Part shown: positions 53,124 through 62,665 of the stretch, piece after piece
Layout: each line of letters starts with the position of its first letter
Position numbering within the stretch: the first letter of the stretch is position 1
Source of the DNA: JANMGV01 sp037440405
Lineage (GTDB): Bacteria > Planctomycetota > Planctomycetia > Pirellulales > Pirellulaceae
NCBI GenBank assembly: GCA_037440405.1
Contig: JBBIUE010000015.1
Span: 1-64,000, forward strand
DNA length: 64,000 nt
Direction: 5' to 3'
Program-made: the position numbers and the translations under genes
Notes under the pieces: model-generated
Told to the model about the DNA's origin: nothing
The model's input: only the letters and a program-made list of their open reading frames with translations
Database searches by the model: none

Positions 53124-54834
53124 GCCGATGATCGCGTCGTTGTACGTTATTCGCGGTCGCCAGTTGGGAAAGCAAGTATCCCTATCGCGTCCGATAACCC
53201 GATTAGGACGGGATCCCAACAACGATTTCCAATTGCACGACACGGAAGTGTCACGGTTCCATGCTGAAATTCGCCAAGAGAATGGAAGCTTCTTGCTTGT
53301 CGACTTGCAGAGTAGTAATGGCTCGTTCATCAACGGTAATCGGATAACGTCGGCCAAGCTCAAGCACGGTGATCGCATCCAATTTGGGCGAACGCTGTTG
53401 GTTTTTTCTCACGTTTTCATCGACAAGCTGAATGTTCCGAAGGAAAGCGATTTCGTCGCTCAAGGAGAGTCGGAGCCACCGATTATTCGAACTTCCTTGG
53501 CTTCTACATCTCTGTCTCAATCGGACGATGATCGTACTCAATCGATTCCAAGTTCGATCGCTGCTCGAAAAGACCGCAGCCACTGGGAGATCATGTACCA
53601 CACGGCCCTGGCCGTAACGCGTACATCCAATATTGACGATTTGCTATCGCAGATTCTCGAACTCATTGTTCGCTGGGTGCAGTGTGACCGTGGTTGCATA
53701 TTGCTGGTAGATGATGAATCGGGACAGTTATTTGTTGGTTGCTCGCGAACTCGCGGAGAAAGCGATTCCTTCGATCGAGTGCGAATCAGTAAGACTATTC
53801 TCGATTATGTCCTTTCTCAGAAGGAGGGAGTGCTGACCGGCAATGCCAAGGAAGATACACGATGGGACAACGCGGCGAGCATCGTGCAACTCGGCATTCG
53901 CGAAGCGATCTGCGTTCCGATGCAGGGTCGCTACGGAATTGTCGGTGCGATCTACATCGATACGTCAACTTCCATCGCGAACATCCGACCCGAAGAGCCC
54001 AATCGATTTGATGAGGACCACCTCAAGCTGATGGTGGCGATCGGGCATCAAGCCGCTTTAGCGATCGAAGACACCAACTACTATCGCGGGATGCTGCAAG
54101 CTGAACGTCTTGCCGCGATCGGCCAAACGACCGCCATGATCTCGCACCACGTCAAGAACATCTTGCAGGGCCTTCGTGGCGGTAGCTACTTGGTGCAAGA
54201 GGGAATCCAAAAACACGATTGGGAGCTCATCAGCCGGGGATGGAAATCGGTGGAGCGAAATCAAGATCGAATTGCCAGCTTGGTTTTGGATATGTTGACC
54301 TACAGCAAGGCCCGCGAGCCACAGCGAGTTCCATCCGATGTCACCATCATTGTCGATGAGGTGATCGACGTGATTCAGAGCCGTGCACATGATCTGGGTA
54401 TTCAAATCGAGTGGCAAAAACCGTCGAACTTTCCGGTCGTTCTGCTGGACTCCGAAGCCATCCACCGTGCCATCCTGAACCTAGCAACGAACGCCATCGA
54501 AGCGGTCGAGTCACGCGAGGGAGGCAAGTTGATCTTTCGCGCCGTGGACTGGCCTGAACGAGCTCAAATTGGAGTCGAAGTTTCCGACAATGGTCCAGGA
54601 ATTCCAACGGCTGATTTAACCAGGGTGTTTTCTCTTTTCGAATCTTCAAAGGGTGCTCGCGGCACCGGACTCGGTCTACCAGTCAGTCAGAAAATCGCGC
54701 AAGAGCATGGTGGTGAAATCACGGTCGCTAGTCAAGTCAATGAAGGGACGACCTTTACATTGAAACTGCCTCGGTTGATCCCTGAAACTGCCACTCCCCG
54801 CTCTCGAATCGAAGACGTGCCAACTCAGTTCTGA
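53104..54834 (+). CDS. FHA-GAF sensor histidine kinase
   Basis: The 576-residue protein has an FHA domain at about residues 25-100 (TRLGRDPNNDFQLHD, VSRFHAEI, LQSSNGSFINGNRI), which binds phosphothreonine partners. A GAF domain lies at about 175-325. The kinase H-box is MISHHVKNILQGLRGG near residue 345. The ATPase part shows NLATNAIEAVE, DNGPGIP and GTGLGLPVSQ, all intact. There is no membrane segment, so it is cytoplasmic. No response regulator gene lies beside it, so it is an orphan kinase in this window. The ATG overlaps the ATP-grasp gene by 20 bp; a later ATG (53128) would still keep the FHA domain. Confidence 0.93.
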   Translation: MVVKPNEPMIASLYVIRGRQLGKQVSLSRPITRLGRDPNNDFQLHDTEVSRFHAEIRQENGSFLLVDLQSSNGSFINGNRITSAKLKHGDRIQFGRTLLVFSHVFIDKLNVPKESDFVAQGESEPPIIRTSLASTSLSQSDDDRTQSIPSSIAARKDRSHWEIMYHTALAVTRTSNIDDLLSQILELIVRWVQCDRGCILLVDDESGQLFVGCSRTRGESDSFDRVRISKTILDYVLSQKEGVLTGNAKEDTRWDNAASIVQLGIREAICVPMQGRYGIVGAIYIDTSTSIANIRPEEPNRFDEDHLKLMVAIGHQAALAIEDTNYYRGMLQAERLAAIGQTTAMISHHVKNILQGLRGGSYLVQEGIQKHDWELISRGWKSVERNQDRIASLVLDMLTYSKAREPQRVPSDVTIIVDEVIDVIQSRAHDLGIQIEWQKPSNFPVVLLDSEAIHRAILNLATNAIEAVESREGGKLIFRAVDWPERAQIGVEVSDNGPGIPTADLTRVFSLFESSKGARGTGLGLPVSQKIAQEHGGEITVASQVNEGTTFTLKLPRLIPETATPRSRIEDVPTQF

Positions 54835-54907
54835 GGTGGTTGGAAGCGCGACGCTCCGACGCAGCGATAGTGCCTAGTCCATTCGATTGACATGGCACAT
54901 CCATACG

Positions 54908-55693
54908 TTAGCTGACGTTCGCCGTTTCGCGACGTGCCAGCGTGATAAACTCGGAGTCCTCTATCACTGCAAGCGGAGCGTACTGAGGATGGCGTGACGG
55001 CTTGTAGGGATCGTTGGACTTCGTGTTGTAGCAACAAATGAGCGCCCAGCGGGGATGTTCGCTATGATTTTGGTCCGATCGATGTAGCAAGTTTCCGTGA
55101 AAGAAAAGGCCGTCGCCAGGCTTCATTTCCACATAGACGATGGGCAAGCGTTTCAAGACGGCCTCAACGCGCTCTGGATCAGCGCCTGTTTGCTCTCCTA
55201 CCTTTCCATGATCCATCCGTCCGAGATGGTGGGAACCAGGAATGACCTGAAGGCAACCATTTTCACGGGTCGCTGGATCGACTGCGATAAAGCAACTTGC
55301 CATCGTCGGGTAGAGACAGCCATAGTTATACCAGTATCCATAGTCTTGATGCCATTCCCACGCCCCACCGACTTTCGGCTCTTTCAGCATCATTTTGTGG
55401 TGATAGTGGTATACCTCATCATCCAGGAATTTGGACATCGGTTCGACGATTCGACGACTTCGAACAACTGCCGCGTAGAGATCATCGCCAATAGCATTGT
55501 CGAGGCTCAGGGTGGTTCTCGCTCCCTGCGAATCCAATCGCGTCGTGGCTGCTGCGACGAGCTGTTGATCGGCCCTCGCATATTGGGAAAGCATAGCGGC
55601 TTCCTCAGCGGAAAATAACGAACGAACCAAGACAAAGCCTTGGCGGTTAAAGGTTCGAACATCCTCATCACTGCATCGATAAAATGCACTCAT
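54908..55693 (-). CDS. phytanoyl-CoA dioxygenase family protein
   Basis: Non-haem iron and 2-oxoglutarate-dependent oxygenase of the PhyH family. The iron triad is visible: EWHQDYGYWYNYG gives His and Asp (HxD), and the distal His is in NLLHRSDQNHS, followed by a 2-oxoglutarate-binding arginine in HPRWAL. CLQVIPGSHHLGRMDHG precedes it. ATG 55693 (MSAFYRC) is chosen over GTG 55717. The substrate is unknown. Its 5' neighbour on the other side is the FHA kinase (convergent). Confidence 0.9.
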   Translation of the reverse strand: MSAFYRCSDEDVRTFNRQGFVLVRSLFSAEEAAMLSQYARADQQLVAAATTRLDSQGARTTLSLDNAIGDDLYAAVVRSRRIVEPMSKFLDDEVYHYHHKMMLKEPKVGGAWEWHQDYGYWYNYGCLYPTMASCFIAVDPATRENGCLQVIPGSHHLGRMDHGKVGEQTGADPERVEAVLKRLPIVYVEMKPGDGLFFHGNLLHRSDQNHSEHPRWALICCYNTKSNDPYKPSRHPQYAPLAVIEDSEFITLARRETANVS

Positions 55694-55759
55694 GGATTCA
55701 CCGATGAACGGATTCACTGAAGTTCTTAGAAAAGAATTCGCGAACTCCCAAGCACGTGA

Positions 55760-56443
55760 CTACATGGGAGGTGTCGTCCCTCGCTCGCCGTGTTTGCCGA
55801 CGACGACGATAAATTCACCGACCGGCAAACCGTCATCTTCATCGCTTTTGGCGAACGCAACGGTGACGGCTTCCTTTTCTTGCTTGGTTAGGGCGCGATA
55901 GATTCCGTCCCCATCGTTATCACGGCCGTGCTGCTCAAAGTACATCTGCGTTGTCAAACGATCCTTCTTCGGAGCATCGATTCGAAAGTGAATATGCGGC
56001 GTTCGGCCCGGATACTTGCCCGGACGAATGGTCTTGAAGGTGTATCGCCCTTCCTCGTCCGTTTCGATGCGGGCGAAATATTGAAAGTTGGGATCGAGTG
56101 GAGCCGGATTGTCGTCGCGCGGATGATTATACCTGCCCGACGCATTTGCTTGCCAAATCTCGACCCACGTTCCTTTGAGAGGTTCACCGCGGACATCGAT
56201 GACCTGTCCTTTGACAACGATCAATTCGCCATCCGCCAATGGTCCGTCCTCGGACGTGCGCGTCAAATCGGCATCATAATGGGGTTGTTTTGAAATCTCT
56301 GGGACCGGATAGAAAGGCCCCTCCGTTTGGGACGGCGTAATGATCCTGTCATCCCCGATTAATTGCCCAGCGACGACTAGTCCGGCACTTCCAAGAGAAG
56401 CATCACGAAGAAACTTTCGACGAATGTAGACGAGATTTGACAT
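55760..56443 (-). CDS. intradiol ring-cleavage dioxygenase, Tat-exported
   Basis: The 227-residue protein resembles the catechol/protocatechuate intradiol dioxygenases with a short core. The N-terminus has a twin-arginine signal (YIRRKFLRDASLGSAGLV). The core includes TEGPFYPVPE, VEIWQANASGRYNHP, and FKTIRPGKYPGRTPHIHFRI, which supply the Tyr and His iron ligands. Secreted members are known in several phyla. It is encoded next to the PhyH oxygenase, with a 66-bp gap, same strand. The ring substrate is not determined. Confidence 0.88.
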   Translation of the reverse strand: MSNLVYIRRKFLRDASLGSAGLVVAGQLIGDDRIITPSQTEGPFYPVPEISKQPHYDADLTRTSEDGPLADGELIVVKGQVIDVRGEPLKGTWVEIWQANASGRYNHPRDDNPAPLDPNFQYFARIETDEEGRYTFKTIRPGKYPGRTPHIHFRIDAPKKDRLTTQMYFEQHGRDNDGDGIYRALTKQEKEAVTVAFAKSDEDDGLPVGEFIVVVGKHGERGTTPPM

Positions 56444-56737
56444 GCTTTCACCTTGCGACCAATGGGCTTTGGAGAACGGCCGTCACTTGGCCGTCAGGAA
56501 GACATTCTGTTCCGTTATACACATTCCTGCCTCCAAATACCATCACTCGAATTTGTATCAAGTCTGACGATTACTCCGTCGATAACGGATGTTAGGTGAG
56601 GATTTCCATTTCCGAGCTTGCTCGGCGGGAATGCTAGCCAGAGCTTGACGCTCCCTGGTTGCTATCCTAAACTCCCCGACACTCGATATTCGAGTATTCG
56701 CGAGTTCATGGCCCTAATTCAGGGAGGATTCGAGCAA

Positions 56738-57088
56738 GTGGCGAAGAACGAGATCGTGAAGGCGATTTCCGACCGAACTGGCTTCACACAAAGACAGATC
56801 AAGGAGATTTTGCGACTGACGTTTGAGGCGATCATCACAAACCTGGCAGTGGACGGCCGCGTCGAACTTCGCAGGTTTGGAGTGTTCGAACTTCGTCAAC
56901 GCAAAGCGCGCATTTGCAAGAACCCCACGACCGGCGAAATCTTGCAGATTCCTGAACGATCGGTTGTCGTGTTCAAGGCCAGCTCAGAAATGGAGCATCG
57001 AGTCATCGGACAAATTCGTCCCGACTCTTCGAGCCCAGGTTCGCGAACCAAGAAGAATTCGGCAAAGAAAGAGTTGGAAAAAGATTAA
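56738..57088 (+). CDS. HU/IHF-family DNA-binding protein with extended tail
   Basis: Nucleoid protein of the HU/IHF fold. The core (VAKNEIVKAISDRTGFTQR, then VELRRFGVFELRQRKARICKNP) spans about 90 residues and matches the family, including the RKARICKNPTTGE arm region. A basic C-terminal tail (SRTKKNSAKKELEKD) is longer than in canonical HU. The chosen start is GTG 56738, which follows a strong ribosome site (AGGGAGGA, 10 bases upstream). ATG 56708 and TTG 56618 are earlier alternatives with less support. Confidence 0.9.
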   Translation: MAKNEIVKAISDRTGFTQRQIKEILRLTFEAIITNLAVDGRVELRRFGVFELRQRKARICKNPTTGEILQIPERSVVVFKASSEMEHRVIGQIRPDSSSPGSRTKKNSAKKELEKD

Positions 57089-57137
57089 CAAAGTGTTGAT
57101 CTGTTCGACGTAAGAGAAGAGAATTCACGGAGGATTG

Positions 57138-57359
57138 ATGATGCGTCGCTTGCTATGTGGAATCATGCTTGGCTGCTGCTTGGCCCCCATGGTCGGCTGC
57201 GTACTTCCTGCCTATTCCGCTTTGCCTCAACGGCGAGCCGAGCAATTGATCTTCACTTCTGAAAACCTTCGGAACATGTTGATGGAATGGGAACGATTCT
57301 GGTTCCTCGAAGGTCCTGATCACATGACGCCGTACCGAGTTCACGGCGGAATCATCTAG
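57138..57359 (+). CDS. small lipoprotein of unknown function
   Basis: The 73-residue protein has a lipoprotein signal peptide ending at GCVLP (LCGIMLGCCLAPMVGC, lipidated Cys near residue 20). A short helical, Arg/Glu/aromatic-rich part follows (RAEQLIFTSENLRNMLMEWERFWF). It resembles the small planctomycete envelope lipoproteins, not otherwise recognised. ATG 57138 and 57141 are both possible; the GGAGG site at 57129-57133 fits either. Confidence 0.75.
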   Translation: MMRRLLCGIMLGCCLAPMVGCVLPAYSALPQRRAEQLIFTSENLRNMLMEWERFWFLEGPDHMTPYRVHGGII

Positions 57360-57428
57360 CGATACCCAAGAGCCATCCGGACAACAGCGTCGAAGCTCCA
57401 GAACTTCGTTGGTCGCTTGTGGATGCTG

Positions 57429-59606
57429 CTATTTTGGAACACCCATCTCGTCCAACAGGTGGGTGGCTCCGTAGACGTGACCGGTGATCCATAACACGTA
57501 GCGTATATCCACACCGATCGATCGACTATAGCTTTCTTTCCATGCAAAATCGTTGATGGTTGCTTCGAACGTCCGATCGAAGTTGACTCCAACGAGTTCG
57601 CCGCGACCGTTGAGAACAGGACTGCCTGAATTCCCGCCGGTCGTATCCGTGCTATACAATATCGCAACTGGTACGGAATTCAGTCGAGGATGTAGAAAAG
57701 GCCCGAAGTCACGTTGGCGAATCGCTTCGAGCAAGATCTCGGGAGCATCAAACGGTTCCATCCCGGAGTTCTTCTCAACGATACCTTGGACCGTTGAAAT
57801 CGGGCTCTTCCATGCTGCATCACCGGGCGAGTAGCCTCGTACATTTCCATAAGTTATTCGCAATGTCGAGTTGGCATCAGGCACAAACGTCGCTGGGCTA
57901 AATTGCTCCTCCAATTCGATGAGCATCCCATACAGTCTCCCAAGCGATCCCTCCCGCTCTTTGTCCTTCATCCTCAATTGGAGATACTTCGGATAGAGCG
58001 AGAGCATTGTTCGAATGGCTGGATCACCGGTTTCCGCCAATTCTTCGGGACTCATGTTGATCCACGCTTCAATCGTCGATGGCTCGCCGAGGCGAGTCCC
58101 TTCAAACAGTGCGTGCATCGCCTCATTCTCGATCGAATCGCAGTTCAACCACGGCAGGAGTTCCGACCACTCCTGCGACGCCGCAATGTCGCGCAAGCGT
58201 TTCAAAACACCGCACAGCATCAGCCGGTCCGTCGATGGATCCCAATCCTTCACATCCTGCAACAATTGCGTTTTCGTTAAGGCAAAATTGCGATCCATGT
58301 AGGGAGTTTCTCGATCCAAATCAGGTTTCGATCGTTCGTGAACGGCATCGCAGATTGTGAACGCGAACGACAGGAGCCGACATGCCGTTCTCAACTCCCG
58401 AACGTAGTGCTCGAATTCGCCTTGCTTTGCCATCTCCTGGTAGATGGATTCGATCTCGGTAAGGACATTCCCGTATTTTTCTGTTCTTGCGGGGTCTTGA
58501 TGGATGAAGTTCAGAAGTTCGACTTCCCTCTCGGATTTCGTTTCGACGATTCTTGCGCGCCGCAAACCTTGCAGTTGTCCGCGCGATCGCTTCTCGACAT
58601 TGGCGAGGGATTTCATACGTGTTGAGTGCTTGATGGCGACTTCACGATTTGCCCGTCCGGCTTCTTCCATGACCCCGATCTGCCATTGATTGAACTCGAC
58701 CAGCAGCGGTAAACGCACGTCGCGTTCATAACGAAGAAAACTGGCTGTGCGATGCCGCACGGTTCGCCCTGGATAGCCGAGGATAAAGACGAATTCATCT
58801 TCATCGACGCCTTGAGGAGCGACGGTGAGAACGCGCTTCGGACGGTAAGCAATATTCTCAGGAGCATAAGGCGCCGATGAACCGTCCGGAGCCGTGTAAG
58901 CTCGCATGAACGCAAAGTCGCCCGTGTGCCGGGGCCACTCCCAGTTGTCGACTTCGCCGCCAAAATTTCCTACGGAAAGTGGCGGAGCGAAAACGAGTCG
59001 AACGTCTCGAAGAAAGGTGTATAGGAAAAGTACGTACGTCTTTCCCGCAAACATTTCAGCGACTTCGGCCCGCCATCCAGGGTACTCCTTTTCGTATTGC
59101 AACTCCAGTTCTTTGCGCTTTCGTTCAATGACTCGACTTCGTTCGAGCGGAGACATTTCACTGTCGACGACTTGCAATACGGAATCCGACACATCGAAGT
59201 ACTGTTGAGTAATGCGAACGGTGTAGTTGGGAGCGGGAATCTCCTCGCTTCGCGACCGCGCTTGAAAGCCAAGCTTCAGCAAATCGCGATCTGGGAGACT
59301 TGCCTGCTGAATCGCGTCAAAGGCACAATGATGATTGGTGATGATTAGTCCTTGATCCGAGACGAATGAACCGGTACAGCCATTCACTTTGCAGATTCCA
59401 TCGACGAGACTGATTTGCTGCGGATTGAACACTTGGTCCGGTGTCAGCTCCAGCCCGCGATTCTGTAGGTTCAATCGACCGAGCTCGCTGATGGGATACA
59501 TGCCTTCGTCACTCCTCAAATGGTTGGAAGATGCAAGCGATGCAAGCAACAGCGCCGGCACGACATACAATCGCTGCGGCAGGAGCCAATCGATCAGGGA
59601 AGCCAT
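57429..59606 (-). CDS. S46-family dipeptidyl-peptidase (DPP7/DPP11 type)
   Basis: The 725-residue secreted serine peptidase removes N-terminal dipeptides. A signal-like segment (LYVVPALLLASLASS) comes first. Catalytic residues can be placed: His in IITNHHCAFDAI near residue 90, Asp in EVDNWEWPRHTGDF near 230, and Ser in TTGGNSGSPVL near 658. The residue 18 positions after the serine is Arg (NFDRT). In the Porphyromonas enzymes Gly there marks DPP7 and Arg marks DPP11, so acidic-residue specificity is suggested. ATG 59606 was chosen; the open frame upstream to 59870 is not family-like. Confidence 0.9.
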   Translation of the reverse strand: MASLIDWLLPQRLYVVPALLLASLASSNHLRSDEGMYPISELGRLNLQNRGLELTPDQVFNPQQISLVDGICKVNGCTGSFVSDQGLIITNHHCAFDAIQQASLPDRDLLKLGFQARSRSEEIPAPNYTVRITQQYFDVSDSVLQVVDSEMSPLERSRVIERKRKELELQYEKEYPGWRAEVAEMFAGKTYVLFLYTFLRDVRLVFAPPLSVGNFGGEVDNWEWPRHTGDFAFMRAYTAPDGSSAPYAPENIAYRPKRVLTVAPQGVDEDEFVFILGYPGRTVRHRTASFLRYERDVRLPLLVEFNQWQIGVMEEAGRANREVAIKHSTRMKSLANVEKRSRGQLQGLRRARIVETKSEREVELLNFIHQDPARTEKYGNVLTEIESIYQEMAKQGEFEHYVRELRTACRLLSFAFTICDAVHERSKPDLDRETPYMDRNFALTKTQLLQDVKDWDPSTDRLMLCGVLKRLRDIAASQEWSELLPWLNCDSIENEAMHALFEGTRLGEPSTIEAWINMSPEELAETGDPAIRTMLSLYPKYLQLRMKDKEREGSLGRLYGMLIELEEQFSPATFVPDANSTLRITYGNVRGYSPGDAAWKSPISTVQGIVEKNSGMEPFDAPEILLEAIRQRDFGPFLHPRLNSVPVAILYSTDTTGGNSGSPVLNGRGELVGVNFDRTFEATINDFAWKESYSRSIGVDIRYVLWITGHVYGATHLLDEMGVPK

Positions 59607-59975
59607 GTAAAGATCCTTCAACTCTTGGAATGGGTTCTCTTGTCTCCGAAGTAACGTCCGTCGCATCGCAACCGATCGGGGCGAGATTGGGCCGGCGGAA
59701 ACATGCCAAATTTCGCGATCACGTGAGGCAGTTGATAATCGTACCGCTACTGGGGAGTTATGGAAAACGAGTGAAACGGAGCACTCGTCAGTAAACGATG
59801 TACTTGCCGTAGCCTCCCATATTTCTAGCCTTGAAGCGCAAGCTGCCCAGGCTACTTTTTCGCCGATCATTATTTTAATTGCGATTCGGGAACCATAATG
59901 CGCCAGGTTTCGGCTTCAAGCGAGTTTCCCGCGTATAATCAAACAGATTGTTTGGTCCATCCTTGAGGAGACATA
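59607..59975. other. divergent intergenic region
   Basis: About 370 bp between the S46 peptidase (minus) and HEAT-repeat gene (plus). The plus-strand promoter candidate is annotated separately. No RNA gene or repeat was seen. Confidence 0.4.
59934..59939 (+). promoter_or_regulatory. candidate -10 element TATAAT
   Basis: Perfect TATAAT lies 36 bp upstream of the HEAT-repeat gene's ATG. A weak -35 (about 59909-59914, TTCGGC) stands at a 19-bp spacing. The GAGGAG ribosome site follows at about 59964-59969. The -10 is strong; the -35 is doubtful. Confidence 0.45.
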
Positions 59976-61262
59976 ATGACCTTGGCTATTCGAAACCCGA
60001 TCCGCATGAGCAGAGCACTCGTTTTGCTATTCCCGTTGTTCATCCATACTGTGGTGGCTCAGGATAAGTCGATACTACAGACTCTTCAGTCCGGAAATCC
60101 GGACGATCAGATCGCGGTTCTCGCCGAGCTGAGTGAAGCTGACGATCGAGGCGCGGAGTATGTTGCCGCACTTGCCCCACTCTTGTCTGGGAAGAACAAG
60201 GATGTTGCCAATCTGGCCGCGGAGGTACTCGGGTGGATCGGACCGAAAGCAATGCCAGCCGCTCCTGCTTTGGTCGACAACATGGACGATTTGGTTGCTC
60301 TTACCAGCGATCGTGAGCAAGTGTGGATCACATTCAGTCGTGCCCTCTCTGGCATTGGCCCGGACGTTGTTCCGTATTTGATTGAGCGACTCCCGGAAGC
60401 GAATTTGGCTCAGTACTTAGGGATATGTGCTGCGTTGCATGATCTTGGAGACGCTGCGGCTCCAGCCGTACCTGCTCTGATTGCCAAGGCGGAAGGACGC
60501 GACAACACCATGGTATGGTCGGCATTGTACGCCATGGAACATGTTGGAGCTGCCGCCGAGCCGGCCATGCCGATGATCTTGGATGCGCTGAATAACGACG
60601 ACTTTCAAATGCCGTTGATCGCTTGTCGCGTAATTGCATCCCTTGGGCCGAAAGCGAAAGACGCAAAGGCTCGATTGTACGAATTAGCCGGCAGCGAGGT
60701 GCCATCGACTTGCAGCCGCGCGGCGATTGCACTCGGAGCGGTCGGATTCACTGACGGCGATGATGAGCAGCTCCTGGGTGTTCTGGTCAAGTTGCTTCAC
60801 AATCCGAATCAAGTTGTTCGTGAACGAGCGGTTCAGGGAATCGGCAAGCTCGGAAAAGCTGCGGCTCCCATCGTCGAGGAAGTCCGCAACGCGGCCATGA
60901 ATCCGCAATTTGCTGGACGTTCCCAAGCTTGTTTGTCCTTGTGGCGAATCACCGGCGATGCCAAGGAGCCGTTGGAAATTTTGATCCGCTTGTTTGACTC
61001 GCTCGACCACGATTTGTATGCGATTGCAGCCGTAGGTGAAATGGGGAGCGATGCTGCAGGTGCTGTCCCTGCTTTGCTTGCTGCCATCGACAACGAGGAT
61101 GAGTCCTATGCGATTGAGGTCCTCAAATCGTTGGCAAAAATCGGGCCGGGGGCAAAGGATGCCTTACCGAAGCTGCGAGAATTGTCCTCGCATTTCGATC
61201 GCGAAATTCGGACTTTGGCCAAGCAGGCCATCCGGACCATCGAGCCCCCTGCGGTCCCCTAG
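59976..61262 (+). CDS. secreted HEAT-repeat protein
   Basis: The 428-residue protein has a signal peptide (ALVLLFPLFIHTVVAQDK, cleavage near residue 29) and consists of about ten alpha-helical HEAT/PBS-lyase-like repeats of 35-40 residues. Typical repeat ends read AAPALVDNM, AVPALIAKAEGRD and DAVPALLAAIDNEDES. It is a protein-binding solenoid, outside the cytoplasm, with an unknown partner. GAGGAGACATAATG at the start gives a good ribosome site. It has no membrane anchor. It is convergent with the sulfotransferase gene. Confidence 0.87.
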   Translation: MTLAIRNPIRMSRALVLLFPLFIHTVVAQDKSILQTLQSGNPDDQIAVLAELSEADDRGAEYVAALAPLLSGKNKDVANLAAEVLGWIGPKAMPAAPALVDNMDDLVALTSDREQVWITFSRALSGIGPDVVPYLIERLPEANLAQYLGICAALHDLGDAAAPAVPALIAKAEGRDNTMVWSALYAMEHVGAAAEPAMPMILDALNNDDFQMPLIACRVIASLGPKAKDAKARLYELAGSEVPSTCSRAAIALGAVGFTDGDDEQLLGVLVKLLHNPNQVVRERAVQGIGKLGKAAAPIVEEVRNAAMNPQFAGRSQACLSLWRITGDAKEPLEILIRLFDSLDHDLYAIAAVGEMGSDAAGAVPALLAAIDNEDESYAIEVLKSLAKIGPGAKDALPKLRELSSHFDREIRTLAKQAIRTIEPPAVP

Positions 61263-61267
61263 AGGTC

Positions 61268-62467
61268 TCAAGCGACTTCGGCTGTCATCGGCGTTTGAAT
61301 GTACCCGTATCGCATGGCGTAATCGCGCCAAGCGTTCAATACATAGGCTTCCGTTTCGGCATCCAATTGATGCCGATTCGCTCGGTAGGACTGATTCTCA
61401 GATTGTCTTTTCACGAGCCTCTCGCGAATAACCTCGAAACCGCCCAATTCCAATTGATCGTAGATGCGTTTCATACATTGAACAGGCTCTTGAACGAAGT
61501 CTTCATATTTCACTTCGACCAATTGATTTTCGGGCAAGCCAGTTCGATGTTGGTCGAAGCCGCGATAGAGCCGCAACATGGATTCGATAATGAAATCGTC
61601 CAATTGTTCCTGAGCGATCGGCTTCTGGAATGACTGAGCATAAGCAAGCGCTCGCCACAAATGGCGGGTCGAGGGAAACAAATTGCGCGGATCGCGAACG
61701 ATGTGGACGAACTTCGCGTCTGGGAAAAGCTCGCGTAAGACCCCCAATCTTCCCGTGTGCGGCGGACTTTTGAGAATCAGTTGCTTTTGATAACGATACG
61801 TCAAAACCTTTAAGAACCAAAGAAACGTCGCTTTCCAACGCTCGAGTTCCTTTGTACTCAGATCCTCCAAGTTCAGTGCGTCCATGACTGGCCAATCGCT
61901 GCTGGGAAAGGCGATTCTCGTGTAGGTCGTCGGTGCTCCGAGATTCATTAAAGCGAATTCATCTTCTTGTGGTAGGGTCCAGCCGGCCTTCATGTTGTCC
62001 ATCGGCCTCCGCTCCGGAAGCAAAAAGCGACCGAACCGCTGCACCATCGATTCGGTCAGCAAAAAATGCCACGGAGCGAAACACTGATAGGTACTGGGAG
62101 ATGCAAAACGATCATCCTCCTGAAAATACTCGTGGAGCATCGTCGTTCCACTTCTCCAATGTCCCAAGATGAACAAGGGACTATTCGAAATCTCGGTGGA
62201 TGCGATGGCCCGTCCCTTCACGAGCTTTTGAACAAGAGCCAACACGTCCGTGACCGACGAAAAGAGAAAGACCGACAACGCGACGTGATACCGTCGAGGA
62301 GCAATCGAAAAACGATTACGCAACATCATTCGCCACAAAACCGGCGTCGTCATCCCATGCCAAAATCTGGGGGAATGAAGTGGGTAGCGGTGGAATTGAC
62401 CACTGCTCGTCCCCTTCGCGGGGTCTGTTTCGGAAACAACGGACATGCCATTCGGCCTTTTCAACAT
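61268..62467 (-). CDS. sulfotransferase family protein
   Basis: Transfers sulfate from PAPS to a substrate that is not determined, possibly a glycan given the family. The 399-residue protein has the PAPS 5'-phosphosulfate loop FILGHWRSGTTMLHEYF (about residues 95-112) and the 3'-phosphate loop HIVRDPRNLFPSTRHLW (about 250-267), both intact. The N-terminal part has a hydrophobic stretch (HVALSVFLFSSVTDVLALV), possibly a membrane-associated helix. Planctomycetes have many sulfatase and sulfotransferase genes, which suits this call. ATG 62467 is the start. Confidence 0.9.
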   Translation of the reverse strand: MLKRPNGMSVVSETDPAKGTSSGQFHRYPLHSPRFWHGMTTPVLWRMMLRNRFSIAPRRYHVALSVFLFSSVTDVLALVQKLVKGRAIASTEISNSPLFILGHWRSGTTMLHEYFQEDDRFASPSTYQCFAPWHFLLTESMVQRFGRFLLPERRPMDNMKAGWTLPQEDEFALMNLGAPTTYTRIAFPSSDWPVMDALNLEDLSTKELERWKATFLWFLKVLTYRYQKQLILKSPPHTGRLGVLRELFPDAKFVHIVRDPRNLFPSTRHLWRALAYAQSFQKPIAQEQLDDFIIESMLRLYRGFDQHRTGLPENQLVEVKYEDFVQEPVQCMKRIYDQLELGGFEVIRERLVKRQSENQSYRANRHQLDAETEAYVLNAWRDYAMRYGYIQTPMTAEVA

Positions 62468-62665
62468 GCCTCTCTACTCACCTTCGCTAGCATGACATCA
62501 TGGTACCACAAACCGCTCTGGACTTCGACGCTTCCACTACGTTAACTTTCTCCAGAGTTTTACCATAGGCCAAATTGAAGCAGATTTTTTGAGTGCAGCG
62601 AACACCTGCATCGATTCATCGACCGCCAGCGCCAGCGTTCTCCGCACTTCGTAATTGACAACCCT

